Assembly: GCA_032719365.1 (NCBI GenBank)
Contig: CM064872.1
Location: forward strand, 44,252,252-44,316,251
Length of the DNA stretch: 64,000 bases
From: Prinsepia uniflora
Lineage: Eukaryota > Streptophyta > Magnoliopsida > Rosales > Rosaceae
Direction: 5' to 3'
Within the stretch, counting starts at the first letter, position 1. Every line of letters starts with the position of its first letter. The notes below the pieces were generated by a model, which ran no database searches, had not been told where the DNA came from, and worked only from the letters and a program-made list of their open reading frames with translations. The translations under genes were made by a program, and so were the position numbers. Positions 12,721 to 23,530 of the stretch are shown here, one piece after another.

Positions 12721-13327
12721 GATGACATCACCCTGCTAACATCATCACCTTCCACCTCTCGACGAGTCTGACCCGTTTGACTGTAGCAGGTCAACTGGAC
12801 CCCCGACTTGACCCGACTAGTTTTCATTCCTCTGACCACCATTTCACGCCATTTTTGGACCCCTAAACTCGTATTGAACCTAAATATCAATCTAGGACCA
12901 TAAAATTAGAAAAAAAGGCTAGATTTTTACCTCCCAAGCTTGAATAGTGACGACCACCTGCAACCATCCTTCCCCATCGATTCCGGCCACCTCTGTCCTT
13001 GGTTTTGGTTCTTGTGAACAAGATTTGATCATTAGAAACCTCCAAAAACCCCCTAATCCTACATCAAAAATTTGAATTCAATACCCCACCGTCAAAATAT
13101 CCCATGTGCAAAAAGACCGATTTGCCCTTGTGCCAAAATTACCATATTGCCCTTTGGAGTTTTTTACCCAAATCAACCGTATACGCTCTCCGATTTGGAT
13201 GTGCCGTCTATCTACGGACTCGTGATCCCAAGACTTTCGTAACAGTTTTCTCAGAATTCTCAATAAACGTCCATAACCAATTGTCAACTTGACTTCATAG
13301 GGGCAATTTCGTCCTTTTATCCAATTT

Positions 13328-16300
13328 TAAAGAAATTTCGTTCTCAAAATTCTAAGTCACTAGTTCGGGGAGATCCACAAATTTTCCAACAAGAAATAAC
13401 TTTTTAAAATCACTAATTTTCATAGACGTTAATCAACAATAGATTTTTCGGCACACAAGTAGTTCCCAGATTGTCACAAACAAGTAATTGCACTCCTCAG
13501 AATATAAAATCAAATAATAGCAATAAAATCTTCGAATGAGTATAAGTGCCACCATGCTATTTTCTTTAATCAAGGTTCGAAAATCATCTGTCAATAAACC
13601 AGCTGACCCTGAGAACTACGCGGATTAGTACCCAAATCATAGCCATCATCGTACATGACAAATAATCATCAATACTCAACATCAAGTGTGACCATCTAAC
13701 AACACTACTTATTAGTGCACATATCACATTTCAAAGGGTCTAAATATTTAATATGCCTACCAGGGTCTGGTTCCTACTACCGTTACCAATCTAAGCACTA
13801 ATTATGAATGCCCAACAATAACATACACAATCCTGTCTCCAGAATTCCATTTCTCGAGGATGTCAATAATCTCATTTTTCTTAACCACAGATCGTCGGAC
13901 TTGGAACCAGGTCACTCGTCAACCCTTTTCAACCACATTGGGCCCCACATTTACCAAGTCTGCAAATACTGAGACAACAAAAATTACTTAATCCCAAATA
14001 TAAAAAATACTAAAATAGAAATCGTGATTTTTATCATCTACATGTGGTATAAAAATACTAAATTTGGTAACTCAACAGCATATAACACCTCGGAAATTAT
14101 ATTGAATGCTATTCAAATCTCATTCTAACACTCAACACAATAAAAATAACATAATTCAAAGTCAATTTACATCAGCCTCATTACCAGGCAGATTCAAGTC
14201 CCAATTTAATGTAATCATAGTATATTGCAACGCCTTGTGTATACTAGCATTTGAATATCACTCGTCTAGAACTTTCCTCATAGTTGACTATTTCACACAA
14301 CATTACACACGAAATTAGCACAACAGTCAATGTTAAGCTAGCATGACAATCACATCAATAGACGCTTATCCCACATCACTACATGAATCATGTATAGTCA
14401 ACTCAACTCTTAATTACACATCACAATCCACAAACTAACTGTATATGAACCACGTAAACCGTTCCAACACCAAAATTTGATCTAACACCAAGGTCAATCA
14501 CCTCCACAACCTAGGCCTGCCACCATAACTAAAGTTTCTTCTGAGATTCCATACTCCCATATATGATATAAGATCATAACCAAAAAATTCACTATCCACT
14601 TTCCAACCAGAATGTTTGTGTAAGATTATCTTCAAGTTGCAAGTTCATGGTCCGAATTCAACATCTGAATCCTTACACCATTGCCTTTTATCAAATACAC
14701 AATAGCATCATTACTATTCGTTTCCTAATTAGACACATGGTTTCCAGGAAGGTGGTAGAACATTTATTTCCTTAATTCCACATTTATAACAAGTAGTCTG
14801 AAGCAAAAGCATACATCTCTTTCACTGATTATCCTTCCCTTTTTGCACCCCTTATGAAGTGTCTTCAACATCGTGCACATTTAAAATACCACATTCTCAT
14901 GAGTTCTACTTAAACTATGTCTCTCTACATGATCTTCGTTTAGATAACACTTCCACAACCCTTGATTAATTACACGCAACCCTGTTAACTCGAATTTAGT
15001 TCTTCCAGACACCTTAAGTGAAAATATACCTTAACCCTTCTAAGGTTCATAAAGACCTGAACGTATAGCTAAAAAGTCGTACTTTTAAACCTTTGACCAG
15101 GTTCTAATCCATTTGTGGGATAATCTGATTCACATATTTCTTGCAATCGCATGGACAATAATCTTCGTATTCCTAATCTCCCCAATTTTTCTTAAGCCTA
15201 TTAGTAAAATGCCAATCAAACAACATAGACAATAATCAAGTCAAGTCTTACATCCCAAGTCATTATCTATGGGGTTGACTTAGCAACACAAACTCTTTAA
15301 GTCAACACTTAGCCCTCATTGTTAAGAAATCTTAGTATTATCCACATAATCACTTTTAAGAAATTCTCACACTCTAATTGACAAGTACGAGTAACCTAAC
15401 GCATCATGAGCTAACCAGTTTAATTACTCATATAATCATCATCACACGTCCACTTCTATTGTTATGGTACCATCATTGTGATGTACTAACCATTATTAAC
15501 CTTACATATAAAAAAACCTCTGAACAAATGAAATATTTGATAACTTCATCAAATATTATGTTTACCACCATTTGGGTACAAAATTTATTAATACCCGAAT
15601 AACATTTAAGTCATCCCCAAATTCCTTCTTTAATGAAATATTCACTTCCATCATCTCCCACTGTCTCAACACATCGTCAAGTCTACATTGTACCAACGCT
15701 TGTTTATGCACTTGTCATCAACTTAACAAAATCCTCATCACCATTTCAATAATACATGAGCATCAAGCATCATAATAATACTCCCTTTTTCACTCCAATC
15801 TTTTCCAGATTAGATTCCTCAATTGGTAAGGACTTACACTTGTCAATTCAAAACTAACACATACTAGTATAACGATTCGAATCACCACCTTACTTTTAAG
15901 AGCAATTACCTACCCTTAAATACATAAACACTTACTGGTGTATTGTTACCAAGATATCCTGAAACCTTTTGTAATCGTAAATTATGAAACAACCAGTTTT
16001 ACCAGGCCCATAATGTTGCTTTGAGTCCCATCCCGAGGCCTTATTCAAGACTAAGCCTATATCAATATTCCATCTTAAACTTATCTCGAGCCCTAGTTTC
16101 CCAAGTTCAAATCTTTCTCGAATCCACTCGAATATTGGAATTCACAACTAACCATAATTTGGATATCATGACTCCCATTGGAGTCCCAACTCAATATTCA
16201 CCACCTAAACCAATACTGGTACGTGAAGTTGCTAACCAAAAAATTTCTACACGTAAGGCCTTATGTCTAGTAAAACCTTAAGTACCTATTCCAACCCAAA

Positions 16301-16673
16301 GAACGTATACATGTAACATATATGGGTCCACATACTAGCATATACACTAATTTTTACTAGTGAGCTCACTTATTATTTGAAGTCATATAACTATTTCCTC
16401 TTATCAGTACGTGAAATCCACTATTCACACCACTAATCCAATCCAACACCACGAATATCAAAGAAACACATTATCATACAACACATATAACACCTCAATT
16501 AATCCAGCCAAGTCACATAAACGACACATATAACATGCAACCAATTCAAGTCCAGCCCCAAAACTACCTCGGAGCTCCTATTCTCGTCTCACTACCAGGC
16601 CGTACACAAGGCTTGCATCTCAGAGGCATGACAATTCCAAACACATATCTGAACCCAAGATCTGATACCAAGT
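13328..16673 (-). mobile_element. Coding-free interior of a minus-strand LTR element
   Basis: Near 13330-13350 AAAGAAATTTCG followed by TTCTCAAAATT is the reverse complement of the AATTTTGAGGACGAAATT text that precedes the purine tract in plant gypsy elements. At the other end a reverse primer site adjoins the LTR at 16674. The ~3.3 kb between is AT-rich, with only short ORFs (up to ~86 codons) that resemble no Gag or Pol domain. This fits a large non-autonomous LTR element (LARD-like) or a thoroughly decayed interior. Confidence 0.5.
16659..16670 (-). other. Primer binding site, minus strand
   Basis: Read on the minus strand this is TGGTATCAGATC, three bases from the LTR terminus (TGATAGGACCC on the plus strand, at 16674). 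Ten of twelve bases match the initiator-Met tRNA-type site used by the other elements here. It sets the orientation of the element as minus and makes 16674-20692 its 5' LTR. Confidence 0.65.
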
Positions 16674-17508
16674 TGATAGGACCCAACCCGAAAACGCCAT
16701 GTATACTAGACCTGAGTCCTATTCCCGTCTGACATGAAACCTAAAATACCAAGTGTACCCTCGAAACCCTAACAAACAAGGGATACTCGTTTACTCGTGA
16801 GCTCATGCCTCCGCTCCGCAAGCAGCCTCGATTCCCGTGCAACGACCCTGTAGGGTTTCAAATCAAGGAAAATATGTGAGTGGACGAAAATATGTGAGTG
16901 GAAGAAAATAAAGGTTTTAAAATCATACTTCCAAAACATACTAATTTCCCTCAATTTTATAAAGTTATTCATGCATCAAGTTTACCAATAAAACAATAAT
17001 CTCGAAATACGCGCAGTAATAAGAAAATCCGATAATTTCATAAACATATCCAATAAAAACTCATATCAAAATACAAATGCACGTACATTCATGCCAAAGC
17101 ATAAGCACAATACACATAGTGAATCAACCAATGCATAACCATACTAGTCACACATAACTAACCACACTGCACCAGTTGATCATATAGAGCTAACCCATCA
17201 TATCGACTTACCCATCCTCGATGTCTACAAACTGAATCATCGTATCAAACATGCACTACCGGTAGGCTAATATCACTTGGGAAAACAGAGTCTCGCTCTG
17301 GATATCCGAGTGCCCAGAAAAACATAGCCCCGCTCTGGACGTCCATGTATCACCAGGGAAATAGAGCCCATCTCTGGATATCTATGTGTGGACTGATCCC
17401 AGGAAAACAAACCCAATTCTAGACGTCTAGGTACTAGTCCGTCTCAGGAAAATAGAGCCCATCTCTAGAGGTATGAGACACCATCAAACCACAACTCGAG
17501 GAGGGTCG

Positions 17509-18690
17509 TTGTAGTGGCTTGGACATTCGAGGAGCTGGAAAATAACTGTTTTACCACGAGTCAAAGGTTTGACTTTTTTTCACAGGTCAAATGTTGACTT
17601 TTTGACCGGCAAGTTTTTGGCGATTCCGAGAACACCATTAGAAAGGTCTTCGTCTCCTGAGTACGTTGATAGGCTGCATGCCAACAATGGAGATCAGACG
17701 ATTACATTCCGGGTTAATACTACGTAGGGAAAATATGGTAATTTTGCAAGAAAAAGGTATTTTAGTTTTTTCTTTGTGAGATTTTTTCTTGGGGGCCAAA
17801 TAGGAGTAAGATAAGTGTCCTTATCTCCTAAATTCTTGTGCCACCGACTTTGAGTAGGTTTGTGTGTGTTTAATTGGTGATGAGCCATTATGTGTGCTTA
17901 TGGGAATGCAAGGCTGATGAGGGAAATTGAAGGAAACAAGGAAGAAATAGGGGAGATGATAGGAGAGTAAGAGAGATAATAGGATAAGAGAAGCTAAAGA
18001 TGAAAATAAGGGCTGGTCATGATTGAAATGAGAGGACGATGGTGAACCTGTGGGGGGTTGGTTTCGGGTTTGAGGTTGATTGGTCAGATTCAAGCAAGGA
18101 GCTTGGGATACGAGGTCAGAAACATCGTTCTGGAGGTTCTACGATCATAACACGTTGCCCAGACATGTGGTTGAACGCCAGGATTGTTCAGACAACATGG
18201 GTGCAGGTTGGTCGTGGGAGTTTCAATGGGTCGAGTTGTTTAGGTAAGTTTCCCCTTGTTTCGATCATATAGATCCCTTCCTAATCTAATTAAGAACTTG
18301 TTGATCGAATTGGAAATGAATAAGGGTAGAAAATAAGGAAGATAAGACTGGGTCGAGCGAACCAAAAACCAGGAATTTGGGTAAGTGAGACGATGAACAG
18401 TGTTTTTAGGAAATTCACTATAACTGGCACGTGAAACCCACGCATAGCCACTTCTAGCAGTGCGTGGGGGCACATACTAAGAATTTCAGTTCATGGTCAA
18501 CATATGTTTTCATCCTTTTGATGTTACAGACATTTTGGCATAGGTTTCGAGGCAATTGGACATCGTTCCGGGGTAGTTTCGAGTGTCCAAAGTGCGTATT
18601 TAATATTTAAAAATTAATATAAAATTCTTGGGAGCTAGGGTTTGTACCACGAGGTTACCTAAAGGTTCGGGAAACCTTAATAACCTTGTA
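17509..18690 (+). repeat. Plus-strand LTR 5' fragment nested in a minus-strand LTR
   Basis: It begins TGTAGTGGCTTGG and then runs through text in plus orientation that other LTRs here carry in order: CAAAGGTTTGACTTTT (near 17560), GCACGTGAAACCCACGCATAG (near 18427), then TGTTACAGACATTTTGG, GTTTCGAGGCAATTGGACATCGTT and AATTCTTGGGAG (18520-18640). The rest of that LTR is missing and minus-strand LTR text resumes near 18690. It is a truncated insertion or an inverted internal piece. Confidence 0.5.
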
Positions 18691-20149
18691 TCCCATAAAA
18701 TCACCAATCACACAATATCCAGTAACCATATCTGATCACACCACATGTATCCAAAAATCACACAACCATACATAAAGCTAGTCCCAAGATCGGGAGCCCC
18801 CGGCTCGACGTCTGAGACTACAAAACAACATGCACCATATACTAAGGTCACATCACACACATTCTCTATAGTCACATATTATACCATATAACAATTCCAT
18901 ATCCATATTCAAGTTCATAAACCAAAACCAAAACTCAAAACCTGGGTATAAGCCCAAACCACAAGTACAACCAAATACCTCATAAAATGAGCCATTAAAA
19001 TATTCATCAAATCAATAAATCTCATATGTAAAACCCTATCAAAAAATATCAGCAAGACCATGTAGGAATCACATATTGACTCTAAAACCAATCTAGAGTT
19101 CGATATAAATCGAAAACACGAAATACACGATTTCCTCGTAAAATGTGGCATATATCGTAAAATCCTCAAAACTCATATAAAATTGTATGGAATCATATTC
19201 AAAATACCATGCACTAAATCATACACTAAATCACGTAAAACCATATAAATATGCATGCATAAGTTTTAAGGAAAACAAAAGTCCACTCACACGTACCGTA
19301 CACACCGTTGAACCGTATTGCATGCTTTGTCGTAAAATTCGATAATGTCACCTCCTATCAACAAAAATCACTTCTAAAGGTCACTAACCATCCAAATTTA
19401 CTCACACTCTAATCCCACAATTTTTCGAGATTTTAAAAAAAATTGAAATAATGCTTAAACCTTTGGACAATCAAAATTTCCCTGAGACGATATCTGATTG
19501 CCTCGAAAAGTGTACCATTAGACTCATAACATAAAATACTATGACTTTCATGTTGACCCCACGTCCAAACAGTAAGCCATGCGCACTCACACGCCTTGTT
19601 TCTTCCATGTGCATGGGCTTCAAGCACACGTACTGTTGATCACCATCTTCATACCCGTTTTTCTGGTATTTGGGCCGCCTAACCCGGTCCTAAAATCTCG
19701 GTTTCTCTCTCGTTTCATTCCTAATTTGACCAATACCTTCTAAACCATATTACAAATGGATCTATGATCGTAAACCTCAAAGAGAAGGACTTATAACCTA
19801 GGAACCATACTTTTTATGTTCAATCAAACTCCAGCTTCCCCATGCCTAGGCCCTTATTTTTCCCCTCTTTACATCCCTAGGAGCCTAAGAAAGATGGTAG
19901 AACTCCTCCATACGACGATGTTGACTTCAACGGCCAAGCAGGGTACAGTTCGAACCCTGCACCTCGGCTCTGATTCACAGCTCATCTTCACCACGTTCTC
20001 ACATTAGTAAGCTTGTACAATCTGTCATGAACTTTTAGGACCCTTGGTTCTGCGCCGCAAACCTTAAACCTGAACTACACCTTCCATGGCCATGGTCGCA
20101 CTTCCACAGCCATGGTGAACCACCCAATTTCCAGGTCCTAGTTACCCCC

Positions 20150-20150
<1 letters not shown>

Positions 20151-20183
<33 letters not shown>
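20151..20183. repeat. Poly-C run (33 C)
   Basis: An uninterrupted run of 33 cytosines, preceded by CCCCCA, lies inside a minus-strand LTR. Its length in the real genome may differ because such runs slip in replication, cloning and sequencing. Confidence 0.95.
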
Positions 20184-20185
<2 letters not shown>

Positions 20186-20692
20186 GAATATCCCATCTTC
20201 CTTCCTCCTTTCGTTTATTCTCTCTCATTCCCTCATCCCCATCATCATCTTGGCTAGTTCATCATCTCCCATATTTGCTTTCTTTTTCTCCATTTGGTTT
20301 TCCCTTATCAAAAGCCTCCCTCAACAAACAACACCCATATATATAAACTGGTCTATGACGGTGGAAGGGCAAGGGAACGAAAAAAAAAGCTAGATCTTTC
20401 TAGACCCAGATCACCATCAAAATATCCCATGTACATAAAGACCAATTTGCCCTTGTGCCAAAATTACCATATTGCATTTAGGGTTTTTAACCTGAATCCA
20501 CCTCATAAGCTCTCTGATTTGGACGTGTCGTCTATCTACCGACTCAAAATCCCGAGACCTTTGTAACGGTTTTCTCAGAATTCACAATAGACGTCCATAA
20601 CAAAAAGTCAATTATTTAACTTTATAGGGGAAAAATCATCATTTTACCCAATTTCACCAAATTTTCTTTCTTCAAGGGTCTGCATCGTTACA

Positions 20693-21157
20693 TGCTTTCT
20701 CACCCTAAGCAAATCACATGAAACCTACCAAATGCCCATATTTTCCCAAATTACCAAAATTCCCTTGGGAATTTAGATCAATAACCTTATCATACGCTCT
20801 CTGTTTTCCCCATACGGCCTATCTACGAACTCCACACGCAATGGTTCAACTAAAACTTTCAAGAACTTTCCTAAGTTTAACTTGACTTTTGGCCTCTTAG
20901 TAAGGATAAGGGTAAAAATGTCAATTTCCAATTTATTCTCCTTAAATTGTACAGTTACGTAAATGCTTTATATTACCATTTAGATTATTGATCTTGTTAG
21001 TTTAAACGATTAAGGAAAATTAGTTAACCCTTGTCTGTCAGTTTTTGTCGTTGTTGTATTTTAATATTCGAGGGTATTTTCGGAACTTTGGTTTTACTGT
21101 CATACGAGAGCAAGACCTTTCACAATTCTCAAAGCATATTTAGGAAAAGTCTTGTCA
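20693..21157. repeat. LTR remnants before a broken gag
   Basis: 20693-20990 reads as the 5' end of another minus-strand LTR (TACCAAAATTCCCTTGGGAATT, then CATACGGCCTATCTACGAACTCC). 21060-21157 is the 3' end of a plus-strand LTR. It closely follows the order of 30690-30781 (TTTTCGGAACTTTGG, GAGCAAGACCTTTCAC, AATTCTCAAAG) and ends CTTGTCA at 21157, where a decayed primer site begins. Confidence 0.5.
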
Positions 21158-21160
21158 ATT

Positions 21161-21172
21161 TGATATTAGTGC
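21161..21172 (+). other. Decayed primer binding site
   Basis: TGATATTAGTGC is three bases after an LTR-like end (CTTGTCA). It resembles TGGTATCAGAGC with three changes. It precedes a broken gag in the correct order and spacing. Confidence 0.5.
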
Positions 21173-21256
21173 ATTAGTTTATCTTCCAATAAATTGCACA
21201 CTTTGCATGTAGGGTATTTTAGTATTGATTTTCGTTTATTTCGGAAAAAAAAAGAA

Positions 21257-21505
21257 ATGCCTCTAAGACGCAAATCTCGTGTACGGCCCAGTGATGAGAC
21301 ATATACAACGATTTGTATATATTGCCCGTATATTGAGAAAGCCTAACGATTAGGAGCCATCGTAATTACATATATGATGGCCCCAAATGAGGGTGATGAG
21401 TGGATCACTCACCTAGAGACGATTTTTTAGGTGATGTGATGCCCCCAGAGGACTGGGATAGCCATTTTTATTTTGGATAGTTATGCATATAGATGCTAGT
21501 ATGGA
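21257..21505 (+). pseudogene. gag: Broken 5' gag of a gypsy element
   Basis: From 21257 one frame reads MPLRRKSRVRPSDE, close to the MPPRREPRARVDE start of the chromovirus Gag at 46672. After a stop the same frame at about 21392 reads GDEWITHLETIF, stop, VM, stop, CP. This aligns with the Gag segment AHQWIDRWERIFEVMHCP of the chromovirus. Gag is the structural protein that forms the particle. The reading frame has several stops, so it is dead. It is cut at 21505-21510 by the insertion of the palindromic element. I did not recognise its continuation after 29679. The LTR end and primer site just upstream support the call. Confidence 0.65.
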
Positions 21506-21510
21506 TTGCG

Positions 21511-22504
21511 TGACACGACCCATCCCAATCCCCCCGGGATTACCATGGAATGTGTCATGCTCCCGTCTGACAAGAGGTGTCAGACAAGGGATAACCTGTT
21601 GCCATTGCCCAACCAGGCTTCCAGAGTGCGTAAGGATCGATGGAGGAGGTGTATGATGTCCCAGTCTATGCTGCAGTCGCATCCGGAATCAACCTGAAGG
21701 GCATTAAAAACAAAAGCTGTGAGTGGACGAAAATAAACAAGTCTGTTTAAAACATTTATATGACATTTATGCCCCCCAGTAAAAGCATATGCATGCACCA
21801 TCATTTAAAATCATATATCATATAATATGAACCATAAACATAATTTTAGCCACTGCACCATACACTCCAATCCGACATCCCTGATATCTGACGTCCCTGA
21901 CGTCTAATAAGGTCACAATCACAACGCTACGCGTGCCACTCGGGTCTCAATTTCCGAGTTCAATCCCCGAACCTCGTTCGGGTACAGCATCCCCGATGCT
22001 TAGCGTCATAGACGCTGGACGTTCTAGACGTCCGTGACCTCTCCGGGGTACCTCATCCGGAGGAGACAGAATCATATGGAAGGATCTATACAGTGCAGTA
22101 CCAAATACATTTTATTGATATCCACATGCAAAGCATATATATATACATAGGTAAAATCCAAACCAATCTTTAAGTTTCATTAGACGGGTCTCAAGCCCAA
22201 ATACCGTGAAACGTGCCATAACCATAATTTCCATATCATCAAACCGTTATTTGTTTTTAGCATGTGAATATATAAAATGTAAACCAGAAACATTTATTCA
22301 ATTCCATTTTAGGGTCCCCGACCCGCAATCACATGTAGAAATCAACTGGGCCCTTGGCCCGATTTCATAAGTTAACTGGGCCCCTAGGCCGATTCACAAG
22401 TTAATTGGGCCCCTGGCCCGATTCATAAGTTAACTGGGCCCCTGACCCGATTTTACTTTATCAGATCCGTAACCGTTTCATGAAATCATATCCAACCACA
22501 TTTT
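21511..22504 (-). repeat. Left arm of the ~1-kb palindrome (inverted LTR 3' part)
   Basis: Read on the minus strand it is an LTR 3' portion ending GGGTCGTGTCA. It pairs base for base with 22519-23513 apart from scattered differences that I estimate at 1-3 percent (for example GTCAGGGGCCC against CCAAGGGCCC near the loop). It includes GGGCC...GGCCC units (22330-22445), CCCGAAC-GAG-GTTCGGG and GACGTC-AGG-GACGTC hairpins, and GTGAGTGGAC near 21719. Confidence 0.9.
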
Positions 22505-22518
22505 TGGAAAGTCAGTGC
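22505..22518. repeat. 14-bp loop of the palindrome
   Basis: TGGAAAGTCAGTGC separates CCACATTTT (left arm end) from AAAATGTGG (right arm start). Its reverse complement resembles GCACCGATTTCCA at about 28967 in the intact LTR. The loop therefore belongs to the left arm and marks where the inverted copy extended a little further into the LTR before the turn. Confidence 0.8.
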
Positions 22519-23513
22519 AAAATGTGGTTGGATATGATTTCATGAAACGGTTACGGATCTGATAAAGTAAAATCGGGCCAAGGGCCCAGTTAACTTATGA
22601 ATCGGGCCAGGGGCCCAGTTAACTTGTGAATCGGGCCAGGGGCCCAGTTAACTTATGAAATCGGGCCAAGGGCCCAGTTGATTTCTACATGTGATTGCGG
22701 GTCGGGGACCCTAAAATGAAATTGAATAAATGTTTTCTGGTTTACATTTTATATATTCACATGCTAAAAACAAATAACGGTTTGATGATATGGAAATTAT
22801 GGTTATGGCACGTTTCACGGTATTTGGGCTTGAGACCCGTCTGATGAAACTTAAAGATTGGTTTGGATTTTACCTATGTATATATATATGCTTTGCATGT
22901 GGATATCAATAAAATGTATTTGGTAATGCACTGTATAGATCCTTCCATATGATACTGTCTCCTCCGGATGAGGTACCCCGGAGAGGTCACAGACGTCTAG
23001 AACGTCCAGCGTCTATGACGCTAAGCATCGGGGATGCTGTACCCGAACGAGGTTCGGGGATTGAACTCGGAAATTGAGACCCGAGTGGCACGCGTAGCCT
23101 TGTGATTGTGACCTTATTAGACGTCAGGGACGTCAGACATCAGGGATGTCAGATTGGAGTGTATGGTGCAGTGGCTAAAATTATGTTTATGGTTCATATT
23201 ATATGATATATGATTTTAAATGATGGTGCATGCATATGCTTTTACTGGGGGGCATAAATGTCTTATAAATGTTTTAAACAGACTTGTTTATTTTCGTCCA
23301 CTCACAGTTTTTGTTTTTAATGCCCTTCAGGTTGATTTCGGATGCGACTGCAGCAGAGACTGGGACATCATACACCTCCTCCATCGATCCTTACGCACTC
23401 TGGAAGCCCGGTTGGGCAATGGCAACAGGTTATCCCTTGTCTGACACCTCTTGTCAGACGGGAGCATGACACATTCCATGGTAATCCCGGGGGGATTGGG
23501 ATGGGTCGTGTCA
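22519..23513 (+). repeat. Right arm of the palindrome (truncated 5' LTR)
   Basis: This is the forward LTR 3' portion, starting inside the LTR at the position of 28981 in the 3' LTR and ending GGGTCGTGTCA next to the primer site. The 3' LTR lacks about 300 bp present in both arms (the stretch equivalent to 22640-22970). It ends with two hairpins: stem GTCTGACA with loop CCTCT (23439-23459), and AATCCC-GGG-GGGATT about 20 bases before the terminus. Confidence 0.85.
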
Positions 23514-23515
23514 AG

Positions 23516-23530
23516 TGGTATCAGAGCAGG
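23516..23530 (+). other. Primer binding site of element F
   Basis: TGGTATCAGAGCAGG begins two bases after the LTR end. It matches the initiator-Met tRNA-type site in its first twelve bases. It is the normal junction of a 5' LTR and interior, so this side of the palindrome was made by ordinary reverse transcription. Confidence 0.85.

Larger units (their letters stand above)
8075..13327 (-). mobile_element. Composite minus-strand LTR (probable 3' LTR) with nested LTRs
   Basis: Its first 380 bases (TAACAGGACCCAACTCGG onward) match the start of the LTR at 16674, including AAGTGTACCCTCGAAACCCTAAC and the GATTCCCGTGCAACGACCCTG stretch. Its last ~250 bases match 20400-20660. Between these lie a nested LTR (8455-11484) and a stretch (about 11485-13000) of the same type as the chromovirus LTR, including its TGACGTCA cluster. 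I read the outer parts as the 3' LTR of a minus-strand element whose 5' LTR is at 16674-20692. The terminal TGTAACG and purine tract at 13327 are lost, and no matching target duplication was found, so the pairing is inference. Confidence 0.5.
16674..20692 (-). repeat. 5' LTR of the minus-strand element (with a nested plus-strand piece)
   Basis: It starts TGATAGGACCC and ends GCATCGTTACA, so both termini are TG...CA. Minus-strand landmarks are GTGAGTGGAC at about 16876, GGAAAATAGAGCCC-type units at 17275-17470, GCATGCATAAG near 19251, GTCCACTCAC near 19282, and a GCATGGGCTTCAAGC-type hairpin near 19610. A plus-strand LTR piece (about 17509-18690) interrupts it, leaving about 2.8 kb of its own. 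The right flank is TGCTT; no duplicate was found at the left end of the proposed element. Confidence 0.6.

Noticed and set aside
8075..20692. Firm claim of one intact minus-strand element from 8075 to 20692
   Set aside because: No matching 5-bp duplication, the terminus at 13327 is missing, and part of the proposed 3' LTR is of another family. Kept only as a tentative pairing.
23220..23444. Near-identical 74-codon frames at 21580-21804 (minus) and 23220-23444 (plus) as a conserved small protein
   Set aside because: They are the two arms of the palindrome; similarity comes from the DNA duplication and the third copy at 29445 is not open in the same way.
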